Positions 24,653 to 34,234 of a stretch of 36,475 nt of DNA are shown here, one piece after another (position 1 is the stretch's first letter; the number at the start of each line of letters is the position of its first letter). This DNA is from MAG-121220-bin8 sp964433845. Lineage in GTDB: Bacteria; Bacteroidota; Bacteroidia; Flavobacteriales; Flavobacteriaceae. The stretch is from assembly GCA_964433845.1 (NCBI GenBank), contig CAYSTA010000013.1:1-36475 (forward strand), written 5' to 3'. Below the pieces are notes generated by a model. It ran no database searches, had not been told where the DNA came from, and was given only the letters and a program-made list of their open reading frames with translations. Position numbers and translations under genes: made by a program.

Positions 24653-26833
24653 ATGAAAAAAAGATTTCTTTTATTAATAACCTTAAGTTTTTTCTCTTTC
24701 TATTCATGTGATCAAATTAATGATTTATCATTAAATAAAAATGAGTACGAAAAAGCTGCCAAGCACTTTAGTAAAAATTTAAATAAATATCTTTTTGACA
24801 TTCTTAATTATCAACAATGGGAAAATGAAGACTTCCTTTTTTACGGAGTTAAACATGAAGATAAAATAGAAAACTATCAAATTAATCTAAAAACTAATAA
24901 AATATCCATTTCAAAAAACAAGAAAACTAAATCCGCACCATATTCAAGAAGAAATAGAAATGAGTTTTTATCTCCAAATGGTAAATTGGCAGCTTACATA
25001 GAAAATCATAATCTTTGGATTAGAAATTTAAGTACAAACAAAAAAACTCAACTTACTTTTGATGGAAAGGAAGACTATGGATATGCTACTAATAATGCAG
25101 GTTGGACTAAATCTAAAGGTCCAGTACTAAAATGGAGTCCTAAATCTGATAAGATTGCCACTTTCAGACAAGATGCAAGAGGAGTAGGAGAGATGTATTT
25201 AACAACTACAAACGTTGGTCATCCAAAATTACAAGCTTGGAAGTATGCACTTCCAGGGGATGATAAGATTTTTGAAATTGAAAGAATTATTATTGATATT
25301 AAGTCTAATAGAATTGTTAGACTTAATATGAAAAATGATTTTCAAAGATCAACTACTACGGATCATATTGCAGGTAGAGGAGGAGAATTTTTAGATACAC
25401 AATGGAATGAAGATGGCTCAAAACTAGCTTTTATATCTTCTTCGAGAGATCATAAAGAAGCTCATCTACAAATTGCGGATTCTAGATCGGGAAACGTTTC
25501 TTCAATTTTTAAAGAAAATGTTGAGACTTATTATGAATCTGGAGTTAGAGGAGAAAACTGGGAAGTATTATTTGATTCAGATGAATATATTTGGTATTCA
25601 GAGAAAGACAACTGGGGTCATTTATATCTTTATGATTTAAAAACTAAGAAATTAAAAAATAGAATTACTCAAGGAGAATGGATTGTTAGAAAGCTAATGC
25701 ATATTGATACTAAGAAAAGGGAATTGATTTTTACTGCGGGGGGTAGAGAAATAGGAAACCCATATCATGTTTATTTATACAAAGTTAATTTTGATGGTAC
25801 TGGATTAAAGTGTCTTACTCCTGAAAAGGGAACTCATTCTATTAATCCTTCACCAAACTGGAACTATTTTGTGACTACCTATTCAACAACTTCTAATCCA
25901 CCAGTTTCCATTTTAAAAAACAGAAATGGTGATAAAATTGCGGAATTATCTTCAAGTAATACTTTAGAACTTGAAAGAAATGGCTGGCAAAAACCAATTG
26001 AATTTTCAGTAAAAGCTAGGGATAATACAACTGATTTGTATGGTATAATGTATATACCTAGTTTCTACAATGAAAATGAAAAATATCCCATATTAAATTA
26101 CATTTATCCCGGTCCTCAGTCAGGAAGTGTAGGAAATTATTCATTCGTAGTTGCTAGAAGAGATTTTCAAGCATTAGCTGAACTTGGTTTTGTTATAGTT
26201 AGTGTAGATGCTATGGGAACTCCTGGCAGATCAAAGTCCTTTCATGATGCTTATTATGGAAATATGGGTGATAATGGCTTGCCGGATAATATTACTACTA
26301 TAGAACAGCTTTCAAAACAATATAAAGCTATGGATTTATCAAGAGTTGGGATATGGGGTCATTCTGGAGGAGGTTTTGCATCAACAGCAGCCTTACTTAG
26401 ATATCCTGATTTTTATGATGCAGCTGTGTCTAGCTCTGGAAATCATGATAATAGGAATTATGAAGCAGATTGGGGAGAGAAATGGCACGGATTGTTAACT
26501 CCTTTAAATTCTAATCCTTCTGATGGAAAATTAGATTTTGATTCAACAAAAACGAATTATGATATTCAAGCAAATCAATTACTGGTTGAAAATTTAAAAG
26601 GAAAATTATTGATTGCTCATGGAATGTTAGATGACAATGTTCCACCTTCAAATACAATGGTAGTCGTAGATGCCTTAATTAAAGCTAATAAGGACTTTGA
26701 TTTATTATTATTTCCTAATAAAAGACATGGTTATGGTGATTTGAGTAATTATATGATGAGAAGAAAATGGGATTTTTTTGTAAAACATTTGAAAGGATTA
26801 AACCCACCTAAGAATTTTTCTTTTGATAATTGA
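24653..26833 (+). CDS. S9 family (DPP-IV-like) serine peptidase lipoprotein
   Basis: Seen: a lipoprotein signal with C19 (SFYSC), an eight-bladed propeller domain of the DPP-IV N-terminal type (about 60-470), and an alpha/beta hydrolase domain with the nucleophile S571 in WGHSGGGFAS, the acid in MLDDNVPP (D660 or D661) and H692 in NKRHGYGD. The triad is complete. The Glu-Glu motif (DWxYEEE) that lets DPP-IV read a free N-terminus is not seen after KEDY; instead the sequence runs EDYGYATNNAGWTKSKGP (140-157). Strict X-Pro dipeptidyl-peptidase activity is therefore doubtful. It is the second gene in the M1 peptidase operon. It is probably anchored in the outer or inner membrane facing outward. 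Confidence 0.9.
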   Translation: MKKRFLLLITLSFFSFYSCDQINDLSLNKNEYEKAAKHFSKNLNKYLFDILNYQQWENEDFLFYGVKHEDKIENYQINLKTNKISISKNKKTKSAPYSRRNRNEFLSPNGKLAAYIENHNLWIRNLSTNKKTQLTFDGKEDYGYATNNAGWTKSKGPVLKWSPKSDKIATFRQDARGVGEMYLTTTNVGHPKLQAWKYALPGDDKIFEIERIIIDIKSNRIVRLNMKNDFQRSTTTDHIAGRGGEFLDTQWNEDGSKLAFISSSRDHKEAHLQIADSRSGNVSSIFKENVETYYESGVRGENWEVLFDSDEYIWYSEKDNWGHLYLYDLKTKKLKNRITQGEWIVRKLMHIDTKKRELIFTAGGREIGNPYHVYLYKVNFDGTGLKCLTPEKGTHSINPSPNWNYFVTTYSTTSNPPVSILKNRNGDKIAELSSSNTLELERNGWQKPIEFSVKARDNTTDLYGIMYIPSFYNENEKYPILNYIYPGPQSGSVGNYSFVVARRDFQALAELGFVIVSVDAMGTPGRSKSFHDAYYGNMGDNGLPDNITTIEQLSKQYKAMDLSRVGIWGHSGGGFASTAALLRYPDFYDAAVSSSGNHDNRNYEADWGEKWHGLLTPLNSNPSDGKLDFDSTKTNYDIQANQLLVENLKGKLLIAHGMLDDNVPPSNTMVVVDALIKANKDFDLLLFPNKRHGYGDLSNYMMRRKWDFFVKHLKGLNPPKNFSFDN

Positions 26834-26862
26834 ATTTTTAGAAGAAAAATTTATTGAATAAA

Positions 26863-29397
26863 TTATTTGCTTTTTTTCGTAGTTAATTTATCAGACTTTC
26901 CATCCCAGTCTATCTTTATTGCATCTCCAACACTTAATTTTGTTTTTACTATTTCTTCAGCTAATAAATCTTCAACATATTTTTGGATTGCTCTTTTAAG
27001 AGGACGAGCACCATATTTTATATCAAATCCTTTATCACAAAGAAAATTCAGAGCTTTTGATGATATTTTTACATCATAACCAATATCTTTTATTCTTTTT
27101 AATAGAGTTTGGAGCTCAATATTAATAATTTTCTTTAGATCTTCTTTTTCTAAAATATTAAAATAAACAATTTCATCAATTCTGTTAAGAAATTCTGGAG
27201 AGAATGCTTTCTTTAAGGATTTTTCTATTGTTTTTCTTACGTTTTTAGATTCTTGAGCTTTTATAGCCTCTGTTCCAAAACCTACTCCATTGCCAAAGTC
27301 TTTAACTTCTTTTGCTCCAAGATTGGAGGTCATTATTATCACTGTGTTTTTAAAATCAATTTTTCTGCCTAAGCTATCAGTTAAGGTGCCTTCATCTAAA
27401 ACCTGCAATAACATATTGAAAATATCAGGATGAGCTTTTTCAACTTCATCAAGTAATATTACACTATAAGGTTTTCTTCTAACCTTTTCTGTCAATTGAC
27501 CTCCTTCTTCATAACCAACATAACCTGGAGGAGCTCCAATTAATCTTGAAACAGCAAATTTTTCCATATATTCACTCATGTCTATTCTTATAAGTGAATC
27601 ATTTCCATTAAAAAGTTCATCAGAAAGAATTTTTGCAAGTTGAGTTTTTCCAACTCCTGTTTGACCTAGAAATATAAATGAACCAATTGGTTTATTTGGA
27701 TCTTTAACTCCGGCTCTATTTCTCTGAATTGCTTTAACAACCTTAAGTACTGCTTCTTTTTGACCAATAACTCTTTCCTCAATTTTTTTATTAAGATTTG
27801 ATAATTGATTTAATTCTGCTTTAGCTATTTTATTTATTGGAATTCCAGTAATCATTGACACAACATGTGAAATGTCATCTTCAGTAACAGTTTCTCTATG
27901 TTTCTTCAGATCTTCACGCCACTTTTCTTGAGCTAATAAGAGTTCTTTTTCAATTCTTTTTTCATCATCTCTAAGTTTAGCAGCTTCCTCATATTTTTGT
28001 TTTTTAACAACAGAGTTTTTTTCTTTTTTCACGTTTTCAAGATTCTTTTCCAACTCAACTATATTTTTTGGAACATCCATATTTGTAATATGAACTCTTG
28101 ATCCAGCTTCATCCATTGCATCTATTGCTTTATCTGGAAGAAATCTATCAGAAATATACCTATCAGTTAGTTTTACACAAGCTATTAATGCATCGTCTGT
28201 ATAATTTACATTGTGATGAAATTCATATTTATCTTTAATATTTTTTAATATATCAATTGTCTCTTCAATATCAGTAGGTTGAACTATTATCTTTTGAAAT
28301 CTTCTTTCTAATGCCCCATCTTTTTCAATATACTGTCTGTATTCATCTAATGTAGTTGCACCTATACATTGTATTTCACCACGAGCTAACGCAGGTTTAA
28401 ACATGTTTGAAGCATCAAGACTTCCAGTTGCTCCTCCAGCTCCAACTATTGTATGTATTTCATCAATGAAAAGGATTATATCATCATTTTTTTCAATTTC
28501 ATTCATTACAGCTTTCATTCTTTCTTCAAATTGACCTCTATATTTTGTTCCCGCCACAATACTTGCCAAGTCTAATGTTACAACTCTTTTATTATACAAA
28601 ACTCTTGATACCTTTTTTTCAATAATTCTTAAAGCTAATCCTTCAGCGATAGCTGATTTACCAACTCCTGGTTCACCTATAAGTAAAGGGTTGTTTTTCT
28701 TTCTACGGCTTAATATTTGGGAAACTCTTTCAATTTCTTTTTCTCTGCCAATGACTGGATCTAACTTGCCTTGACTAGCAAAAGAAGTTAAATCTCTTCC
28801 AAAATTATCTAAAACAGGAGTTTTAGATTTTATTTTAGACTTTGTGTCTGTTTTGATTGTAAAAGGATTTTTTTCAATTGGATCATCTTCATCTTTTGAT
28901 TCTTCAGGAAATGTTTCTGAAGAAGGTAGGCCAGAGTAGTTATCGTCAGATTCAGTAAGCATATACTTAAATTGCTCTTTCACTGTTTCATAATCCAATT
29001 GAAGTTTTATTAAAAGTTTAGTAGTTGGGTCATTTTCGTTTCTTAATATGCACAATAGAAGGTGAGCTGTATTTATAGATTTTCCTTGAAAAAGTTTTGC
29101 TTCAAGAAAAGTAGTTTTTAATGCTCTTTCAGCTTGTCTAGTAAGGTGTAAGTTTTTTTTATGATTTTGATCAAAATCATTAATTGGATTAGGTGGACTT
29201 AAAATTTCAACTTTTTTTCTTAAATAATCTAAATCAACTTCTAAAGAATTCATAATGGAAATGGCTTTACCTCCACCATCTCTCAACATTCCAAGCAATA
29301 AATGTTCTGTTCCAATAAAATCATGTCCAAGCCTTAAAGCTTCTTCTTTACTATAAGTAATTACATCTTTAACTCGAGATGAAAAATTGTCATCCAT
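26863..29397 (-). CDS. clpC: ATP-dependent Clp protease ATP-binding subunit ClpC
   Basis: A Hsp100 unfoldase that feeds substrates to ClpP. Seen: a double Clp_N repeat (1-148), an acidic linker, the first AAA+ domain with Walker A GEPGVGKS (241-248), Walker B ILFIDE (308-313) and arginine residues ERR (364-366), a short coiled middle domain with a UVR-like EEAAKLRDDEKR (470-481), and the second AAA+ domain with Walker A GQTGVGKT (578-585) and Walker B ILLDE. The ClpP-docking loop VGF is at 705-707, so it should be a protease partner and not a ClpB-type disaggregase. The length of 844 is typical. It is divergent from gyrA across 213 bases; the promoter is not clear, though a weak TTG-N22-TATTTACC pair lies on the minus strand. 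Confidence 0.95.
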   Translation of the reverse strand: MDDNFSSRVKDVITYSKEEALRLGHDFIGTEHLLLGMLRDGGGKAISIMNSLEVDLDYLRKKVEILSPPNPINDFDQNHKKNLHLTRQAERALKTTFLEAKLFQGKSINTAHLLLCILRNENDPTTKLLIKLQLDYETVKEQFKYMLTESDDNYSGLPSSETFPEESKDEDDPIEKNPFTIKTDTKSKIKSKTPVLDNFGRDLTSFASQGKLDPVIGREKEIERVSQILSRRKKNNPLLIGEPGVGKSAIAEGLALRIIEKKVSRVLYNKRVVTLDLASIVAGTKYRGQFEERMKAVMNEIEKNDDIILFIDEIHTIVGAGGATGSLDASNMFKPALARGEIQCIGATTLDEYRQYIEKDGALERRFQKIIVQPTDIEETIDILKNIKDKYEFHHNVNYTDDALIACVKLTDRYISDRFLPDKAIDAMDEAGSRVHITNMDVPKNIVELEKNLENVKKEKNSVVKKQKYEEAAKLRDDEKRIEKELLLAQEKWREDLKKHRETVTEDDISHVVSMITGIPINKIAKAELNQLSNLNKKIEERVIGQKEAVLKVVKAIQRNRAGVKDPNKPIGSFIFLGQTGVGKTQLAKILSDELFNGNDSLIRIDMSEYMEKFAVSRLIGAPPGYVGYEEGGQLTEKVRRKPYSVILLDEVEKAHPDIFNMLLQVLDEGTLTDSLGRKIDFKNTVIIMTSNLGAKEVKDFGNGVGFGTEAIKAQESKNVRKTIEKSLKKAFSPEFLNRIDEIVYFNILEKEDLKKIINIELQTLLKRIKDIGYDVKISSKALNFLCDKGFDIKYGARPLKRAIQKYVEDLLAEEIVKTKLSVGDAIKIDWDGKSDKLTTKKSK

Positions 29398-29562
29398 TTT
29401 ATAATTTTTGTTTTTTTAGATTAATTCAAGGGTAAATAGACAAAAAAAAAAAATTAATTCCAAGTTTTTGATCTGTAATTAATGAATTTTATTAAATAAA
29501 ACATGTTAATAAAATTATGTATAATTATTCCTTGTCTAAGCTATATTTAACTGAGGAAATAT

Positions 29563-29570
29563 TATATTTG
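29563..29570 (+). promoter_or_regulatory. -7 promoter box for gyrA
   Basis: TATATTTG is an exact TAnnTTTG match 40 bases before the gyrA ATG, giving a leader of about 34 bases. The nearest upstream TTG (29532-29534) is 28 bases away, further than the usual 17-23. The rest of the clpC/gyrA gap (29398-29562) is AT-rich, with an A12 run at 29442-29453, and holds no gene or RNA that I can see. Confidence 0.4.
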
Positions 29571-29610
29571 ACAAGTAATATTTTGGGCAACATTTTAAAG
29601 AGTAAATTAT

Positions 29611-32121
29611 ATGAGTGAAGGAGAAAAATTAATTCCAGTAAACATTGAAGATGCCATGAAATCAGCTTACATTGATTATTCAATGTCTGTAATAGTTTCT
29701 AGAGCTCTTCCTGATGTTAGAGATGGTCTTAAGCCAGTTCATAGGAGAGTTTTATATGGTATGCATCAATTAGGTTTAAGAGGATCTAGTAAGTTCAAAA
29801 AATCAGCATTTATTGTTGGTGAAGTTCTAGGAAAATATCATCCACATGGTGATTCCTCTGTTTATGACACTATGGTAAGAATGGCTCAAGAATGGAGTCT
29901 TAGATATCTATTAGTTGATGGTCAAGGTAATTATGGTTCAGTTGATGGAGATAGTCCAGCTGCAATGCGTTATACAGAAGCCAGAATGCAAAAAATTTCT
30001 GAAGAAATGGTTGCGGATTTAGATAAAGAAACAGTAGATCATCAACTAAATTATGATGATTCTATAATGGAGCCTACCGTATTGCCTACTAAAATCCCAA
30101 GCTTATTAGTTAATGGTGCATCAGGGATTGCTGTTGGAATGGCAACTAATATGCCTCCTCACAATTTGTCTGAAGTTATTAATGGAATAATTGCCTTTAT
30201 AGAAAATAATGAGATAACAATTGATGAATTAATAGAGTTTGTTAAAGCTCCAGATTTTCCAACTGGAGGAATTATTTATGGTTATGATGGTGTTAAAGAA
30301 GCTTTTCATACTGGTAGAGGTAAAATTGTCATGCGTGCGAAAGCTGAAATTGAGGAAGTTAATGGTAGAGAATGTATAATCGTTACTGAAATACCTTACC
30401 AAGTAAACAAAGCAGAAATGATCAGAAAAACTGCTGAAATGGTTAATGACAAAAAAATTGATGGCATTTCTACAATTAGAGATGAATCTGATAGAAAAGG
30501 AATGAGAATTGTTTATGTTCTTAAAAGAGACGCTATTCCTAATATAGTTTTAAACACACTTTATAAATATACTCCTTTACAATCTTCATTTAGTGTAAAT
30601 AATATAGCATTAGTTAAAGGAAGACCTCAAATGCTAAATTTAAAAGAAATGATTAGTCATTTTGTTGATCATAGACATGAAGTCGTTGTTAGAAGAACAA
30701 AATTTCAATTGAAAAAGGCAGAAGAAAGAGCACATATATTAGAAGGATTAATAATTGCATCTGATAATATTGATAAAGTAATAAAATTGATTAGATCTTC
30801 TTCTAATGCTGACCAGGCTAAAGATAAATTAATTACTACATTCAAATTAAGTGAGATCCAATCTAAGGCCATTGTTGAAATGAGATTAAGACAGCTTACG
30901 GGATTAGAACAAGACAAACTTAGATCAGAATTTGATGATTTAATGAAGACTATTAAGGATTTAAAAGATATTTTAGATAGTAAAGAAAGAAGAATGGATA
31001 TTATAAAAACTGAACTTTCTGAAATTTTAGAGAAATATGGTGACGAAAGAAGATCTATTATCGAATATGCTGGAGGGGATCTTAGTATTGAAGATATGAT
31101 TCCTAATGAAAAAGTAGTTTTAACTATCTCTAATGCTGGTTATATTAAAAGAACTCCATTGGTTGAATACAGAACACAACATAGAGGCGGAGTTGGTCAA
31201 AAAGCATCAACAACAAGAAACGAAGACTTTTTAGAACATTTGTTTATAGGTACAAACCATCAATATATGTTGTTTTTTACTCAAAAAGGAAAATGTTTTT
31301 GGATGAGAGTTTTTGAAATACCTGAAGGAAGTAAAACTTCAAAAGGAAGAGCTATTCAAAATTTAATTAATATTGAACAAGATGATGAAGTTAAAGCATT
31401 TATATGTACTCAAGATTTAAAAGATGAAGAATATATAAATAGTCACTATGTAATTATGGCTACCAAAAAAGGACAAGTTAAAAAAACCTCTCTTGAACAA
31501 TATTCTAGACCAAGATCAAATGGTATTAATGCCATAACAATTAAAGAGGAAGATGAATTATTAGAGGCTAAACTTACAACTGGAAATTCACAAGTTCTAA
31601 TAGCAGTTCAATCTGGAAAATGTATTAGATTTGAAGAAAGTAAAACTCGGCCAATGGGAAGAAATGCATCTGGTGTTCGAGGAATAAGACTTAAAGATGA
31701 AGGTGATGAAGTTGTAGGAATGATTTCTGTTAATGATATGGATAGTGATATTTTAGTTGTTTCAGAAAATGGTTATGGAAAAAGATCTAGTTTAGATGCA
31801 TATAGAATAACTAATAGAGGAGGAAAGGGAGTGAAAACTATTTCAATTACGGAAAAAACAGGAAAGTTAGTATCTCTTAAGAATGTTAATGATAATGATG
31901 ATCTGATGATCATAAATAAGTCTGGAATTGCAATTAGAATGGAAGTAGCATCGTTAAGGGTTATGGGTAGAGCTACACAAGGAGTTAAATTAATTAATTT
32001 AAAAGAAAATGATTCAATTGCTGCTGTAGCTAAGGTGGTTCATGAGGAAGATGATGTCAAAGATTTAGAGGATATTGAAGTAGATATTGTTGAAGAAAAA
32101 TCTGATAAAGAAGAAAAATAA
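29611..32121 (+). CDS. gyrA: DNA gyrase subunit A
   Basis: The DNA-cleaving subunit of gyrase, which introduces negative supercoils together with GyrB. Seen: the winged-helix breakage-reunion domain with the catalytic tyrosine in AAMRYTEARM (Y121), quinolone-region KYHPHGDSSVYDTMVRM with the wild-type Ser82 and Asp86 equivalents, a coiled tower, and a six-bladed C-terminal pinwheel. The GyrA box appears as QHRGGVGQK (consensus QRRGGKG), which I recall as normal in flavobacteria and which marks it as GyrA and not ParC. The last 25 residues are strongly acidic (EEDDVKDLEDIEVDIVEE). The length of 836 is normal. It is cotranscribed with the TPR gene 12 bases downstream. Confidence 0.96.
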   Translation: MSEGEKLIPVNIEDAMKSAYIDYSMSVIVSRALPDVRDGLKPVHRRVLYGMHQLGLRGSSKFKKSAFIVGEVLGKYHPHGDSSVYDTMVRMAQEWSLRYLLVDGQGNYGSVDGDSPAAMRYTEARMQKISEEMVADLDKETVDHQLNYDDSIMEPTVLPTKIPSLLVNGASGIAVGMATNMPPHNLSEVINGIIAFIENNEITIDELIEFVKAPDFPTGGIIYGYDGVKEAFHTGRGKIVMRAKAEIEEVNGRECIIVTEIPYQVNKAEMIRKTAEMVNDKKIDGISTIRDESDRKGMRIVYVLKRDAIPNIVLNTLYKYTPLQSSFSVNNIALVKGRPQMLNLKEMISHFVDHRHEVVVRRTKFQLKKAEERAHILEGLIIASDNIDKVIKLIRSSSNADQAKDKLITTFKLSEIQSKAIVEMRLRQLTGLEQDKLRSEFDDLMKTIKDLKDILDSKERRMDIIKTELSEILEKYGDERRSIIEYAGGDLSIEDMIPNEKVVLTISNAGYIKRTPLVEYRTQHRGGVGQKASTTRNEDFLEHLFIGTNHQYMLFFTQKGKCFWMRVFEIPEGSKTSKGRAIQNLINIEQDDEVKAFICTQDLKDEEYINSHYVIMATKKGQVKKTSLEQYSRPRSNGINAITIKEEDELLEAKLTTGNSQVLIAVQSGKCIRFEESKTRPMGRNASGVRGIRLKDEGDEVVGMISVNDMDSDILVVSENGYGKRSSLDAYRITNRGGKGVKTISITEKTGKLVSLKNVNDNDDLMIINKSGIAIRMEVASLRVMGRATQGVKLINLKENDSIAAVAKVVHEEDDVKDLEDIEVDIVEEKSDKEEK

Positions 32122-32133
32122 AAAAATAAAAAC

Positions 32134-33411
32134 ATGAAAAATTTATTAACAACTATCTTGATTTTCATAACCTTTTTAGGTTATAGTCAAAAGAAAGAAT
32201 TAAGAAGTGCACAAAAGCTTTTAGATCAAAGTTTTTATAATGAAGCTTTAGATGTTTTATCTGAAATTAAAGAATTGATTCCTAATTCTGACCAGAAGTA
32301 TCAAGCTCAGTACTATTATTTACTTGGTTGGGCTAATAAAGGGGATGGAGACTATAAGGAAGCTATTTCATTACTTAAAAAGTCTATTCAATTAGATAAG
32401 TTAAACAAGTATAAAGAAAATGCTAATGTTTTAATTGATGATGTCCTAATTGAATTAATTAATTCTGCAGTAGAGGATAATAAAAAAGAGGATTTTAAAA
32501 GTGCCACTAAAAAATTATATGATGCCTATTTATTTAATCCTAATAAAATTGAACATAAAAACTATTTATATTTTGCTGCTTCAAGTGCAGTTAATGGAGG
32601 TGATTATAAAACGGCATTAGAATACTATAATAAATTGAAAGATATGGGTTATACTGGAATAGTTTCAGAATATTTTATAACTCCCATTAAAAAAGATGCT
32701 GATGGAAACCTTATTGGTGTTGAAGAAAAAGTAAGTGAAACAGAATATAATCTTTTTAAATCATCAAAAGATTATACTAATCCAAGAATTGGAAAGACAG
32801 ATTCAAGACTTCCTGAAATTGTTAAAAATATAGCTTTGATATATGTTCAAACAGGTGATAATGAAAAGGCAATATCTGCAATTAAAGAAGCTAGAGAAAT
32901 TAATCCTGACAATCTTAATCTTCTGTTATCTGAAGCAGATTTATATATGAGACTTGGAGATAAAGTAAAGTTTAAAACTTTAATGCAGGAAGCAATAATG
33001 AAAGACCCAGAGAATGCTATACTATATTATAATTTGGGAGTAATTAATGTAGAACAAGGCCTTTTGGAAGAGGGTATGGCTTATTATAAAAAAGCTTTAG
33101 AATTAGATCCTACTTATTCTGCAACATATCTTAATTTAGTTGGATTAATTTTAGAGGGAGAAGCTGCTCTAGTTGAGGAAATGAATGAGTTAGCAACTTC
33201 AAATAAAAGAAGTGACTATGAGAGATACGATCAGCTTAAAGAAGAAAGAGAAAAATTATATAAATCTTGTTTGCCTTATTTAGAAAAACTAATTGAAATA
33301 GATCCAAAAAATATTGAGGCTTTAAAAACAGCCAAGAATATTTATTATACTGTAGGTGATAATGAAAAGTTTAAATTAATGAGTGCCAAAATTGAAGAAT
33401 TGCAAAACTAA
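32134..33411 (+). CDS. exported tetratricopeptide repeat protein
   Basis: Seen: a signal peptide (about 1-18, FLGYSQ), then repeated TPR helices, clearest at about 25-100 (FYNEALDVLSEI, DYKEAISLLKKSIQLDK), 155-170 (DYKTALEYYNKLKDMGY) and 230-330 (NEKAISAIKEAREINPDN, LLEEGMAYYKKALELDPTY), with a more charged helical end. It is a periplasmic protein-protein interaction scaffold of unknown partner, 425 residues. The gyrA-TPR pair is one I remember as conserved in flavobacteria, but no functional link is evident. Its stop overlaps that of the convergent C40 peptidase by four bases. Confidence 0.88.
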   Translation: MKNLLTTILIFITFLGYSQKKELRSAQKLLDQSFYNEALDVLSEIKELIPNSDQKYQAQYYYLLGWANKGDGDYKEAISLLKKSIQLDKLNKYKENANVLIDDVLIELINSAVEDNKKEDFKSATKKLYDAYLFNPNKIEHKNYLYFAASSAVNGGDYKTALEYYNKLKDMGYTGIVSEYFITPIKKDADGNLIGVEEKVSETEYNLFKSSKDYTNPRIGKTDSRLPEIVKNIALIYVQTGDNEKAISAIKEAREINPDNLNLLLSEADLYMRLGDKVKFKTLMQEAIMKDPENAILYYNLGVINVEQGLLEEGMAYYKKALELDPTYSATYLNLVGLILEGEAALVEEMNELATSNKRSDYERYDQLKEEREKLYKSCLPYLEKLIEIDPKNIEALKTAKNIYYTVGDNEKFKLMSAKIEELQN

Positions 33412-34148
33412 TAACTTCTAAATTCTATTAGTTTGTGAGTAATTTTCTTTGTTTCTGAATTGATAATTCCTTTTTGAGTTACTTTATCAATCCTAATTTT
33501 ACCAAAAGCGTGAATAATTTTATCTTTATTTAACATTATGCCTACATGAGTCACTTTTGTACTTATTTCTCCAAAAAAAACTAAATCTCCAGGTTTTAAC
33601 TCATTCCTGTTTGTTTTTTTTCCTTGTATTGCTTGCTGACTTGCATCTCTACTTATTTTAATACCATTGATTTTATATGCTATCTGTGAAAATCCAGAGC
33701 AATCAATTCCAAAAGAAGTTCTACCTCCCCATAAATATGGAGAATTTAAGTATTCTTTTGCTGTTTGAATAATGTTTGATTTTATTAAGAGAGATGATTT
33801 TCCAATATATTTTGATTTTAATTGATTGCAAGAACTTATTACGCTTCCAATTGGAATTAAAGTTTTTTCATTGTCTTTATCTATTATATAACCATTTATA
33901 TCAATGCAGTAAATAGAATTGTTTGATTTTATACTATTGAATTTTTTTTTATCTATAAAATTAATTTGAGCATTATTTACCCATCCCTCATATTTATCAT
34001 AATAATTTGAAATCTTTGACCATTTTTCTCTTTTTTCAATTATAGTAAATATCTCCCCATATAATATCTGTGTTACTAATTCATTTGTACTATGAGGATT
34101 TTTTCTTACAGGTAGCACACTTAATTCACAAACACCAAAATGATCCAT
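33408..34148 (-). CDS. C40 family (NlpC/P60) peptidase with SH3b domain, YkfC-like
   Basis: Predicted to hydrolyse the D-Glu/diaminopimelate bond of cell-wall peptides. Seen: an N-terminal bacterial SH3 segment (about 5-65, LPVRKNP...YEGWVNNAQINF), a second weaker SH3-like stretch (75-115), and the NlpC/P60 domain with catalytic C150 in FGIDCSGFSQ, H201 in VTHVGIML and the third polar residue, H213, in IIHAFG. There is no signal peptide, so it resembles the cytoplasmic murein-peptide recycling enzyme YkfC rather than a secreted autolysin. The length of 246 is normal. It is divergent from the PgpH-like gene. Confidence 0.9.
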   Translation of the reverse strand: MDHFGVCELSVLPVRKNPHSTNELVTQILYGEIFTIIEKREKWSKISNYYDKYEGWVNNAQINFIDKKKFNSIKSNNSIYCIDINGYIIDKDNEKTLIPIGSVISSCNQLKSKYIGKSSLLIKSNIIQTAKEYLNSPYLWGGRTSFGIDCSGFSQIAYKINGIKISRDASQQAIQGKKTNRNELKPGDLVFFGEISTKVTHVGIMLNKDKIIHAFGKIRIDKVTQKGIINSETKKITHKLIEFRSY

Positions 34149-34211
34149 TTTATTATTTAATTTTAATTGTTAAGTACTTGTATTATACAAACTTTTAAAT
34201 AAATATTTTTA

Positions 34212-34219
34212 TACTTTTG
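34212..34219 (+). promoter_or_regulatory. -7 promoter box for the PgpH-like gene
   Basis: TACTTTTG is an exact TAnnTTTG match 15 bases before the ATG at 34235; the leader would be only about 9 bases. No TTG lies at the usual -33 distance. Confidence 0.33.
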
Positions 34220-34234
34220 AGTTAATACTGATAA

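Noticed and set aside
26833..26851. Inverted repeat AATTTTT/AAAAATT between the S9 peptidase and clpC
   Set aside because: A seven-pair A-T stem is common by chance in this base composition; a weak bidirectional terminator cannot be excluded but is not supported.
29398..29562. Possible small RNA or leader in the clpC/gyrA gap, including the A12 run
   Set aside because: I found no stable GC-containing stem, no tRNA-like fold and no open frame; the A run looks like spacer sequence.
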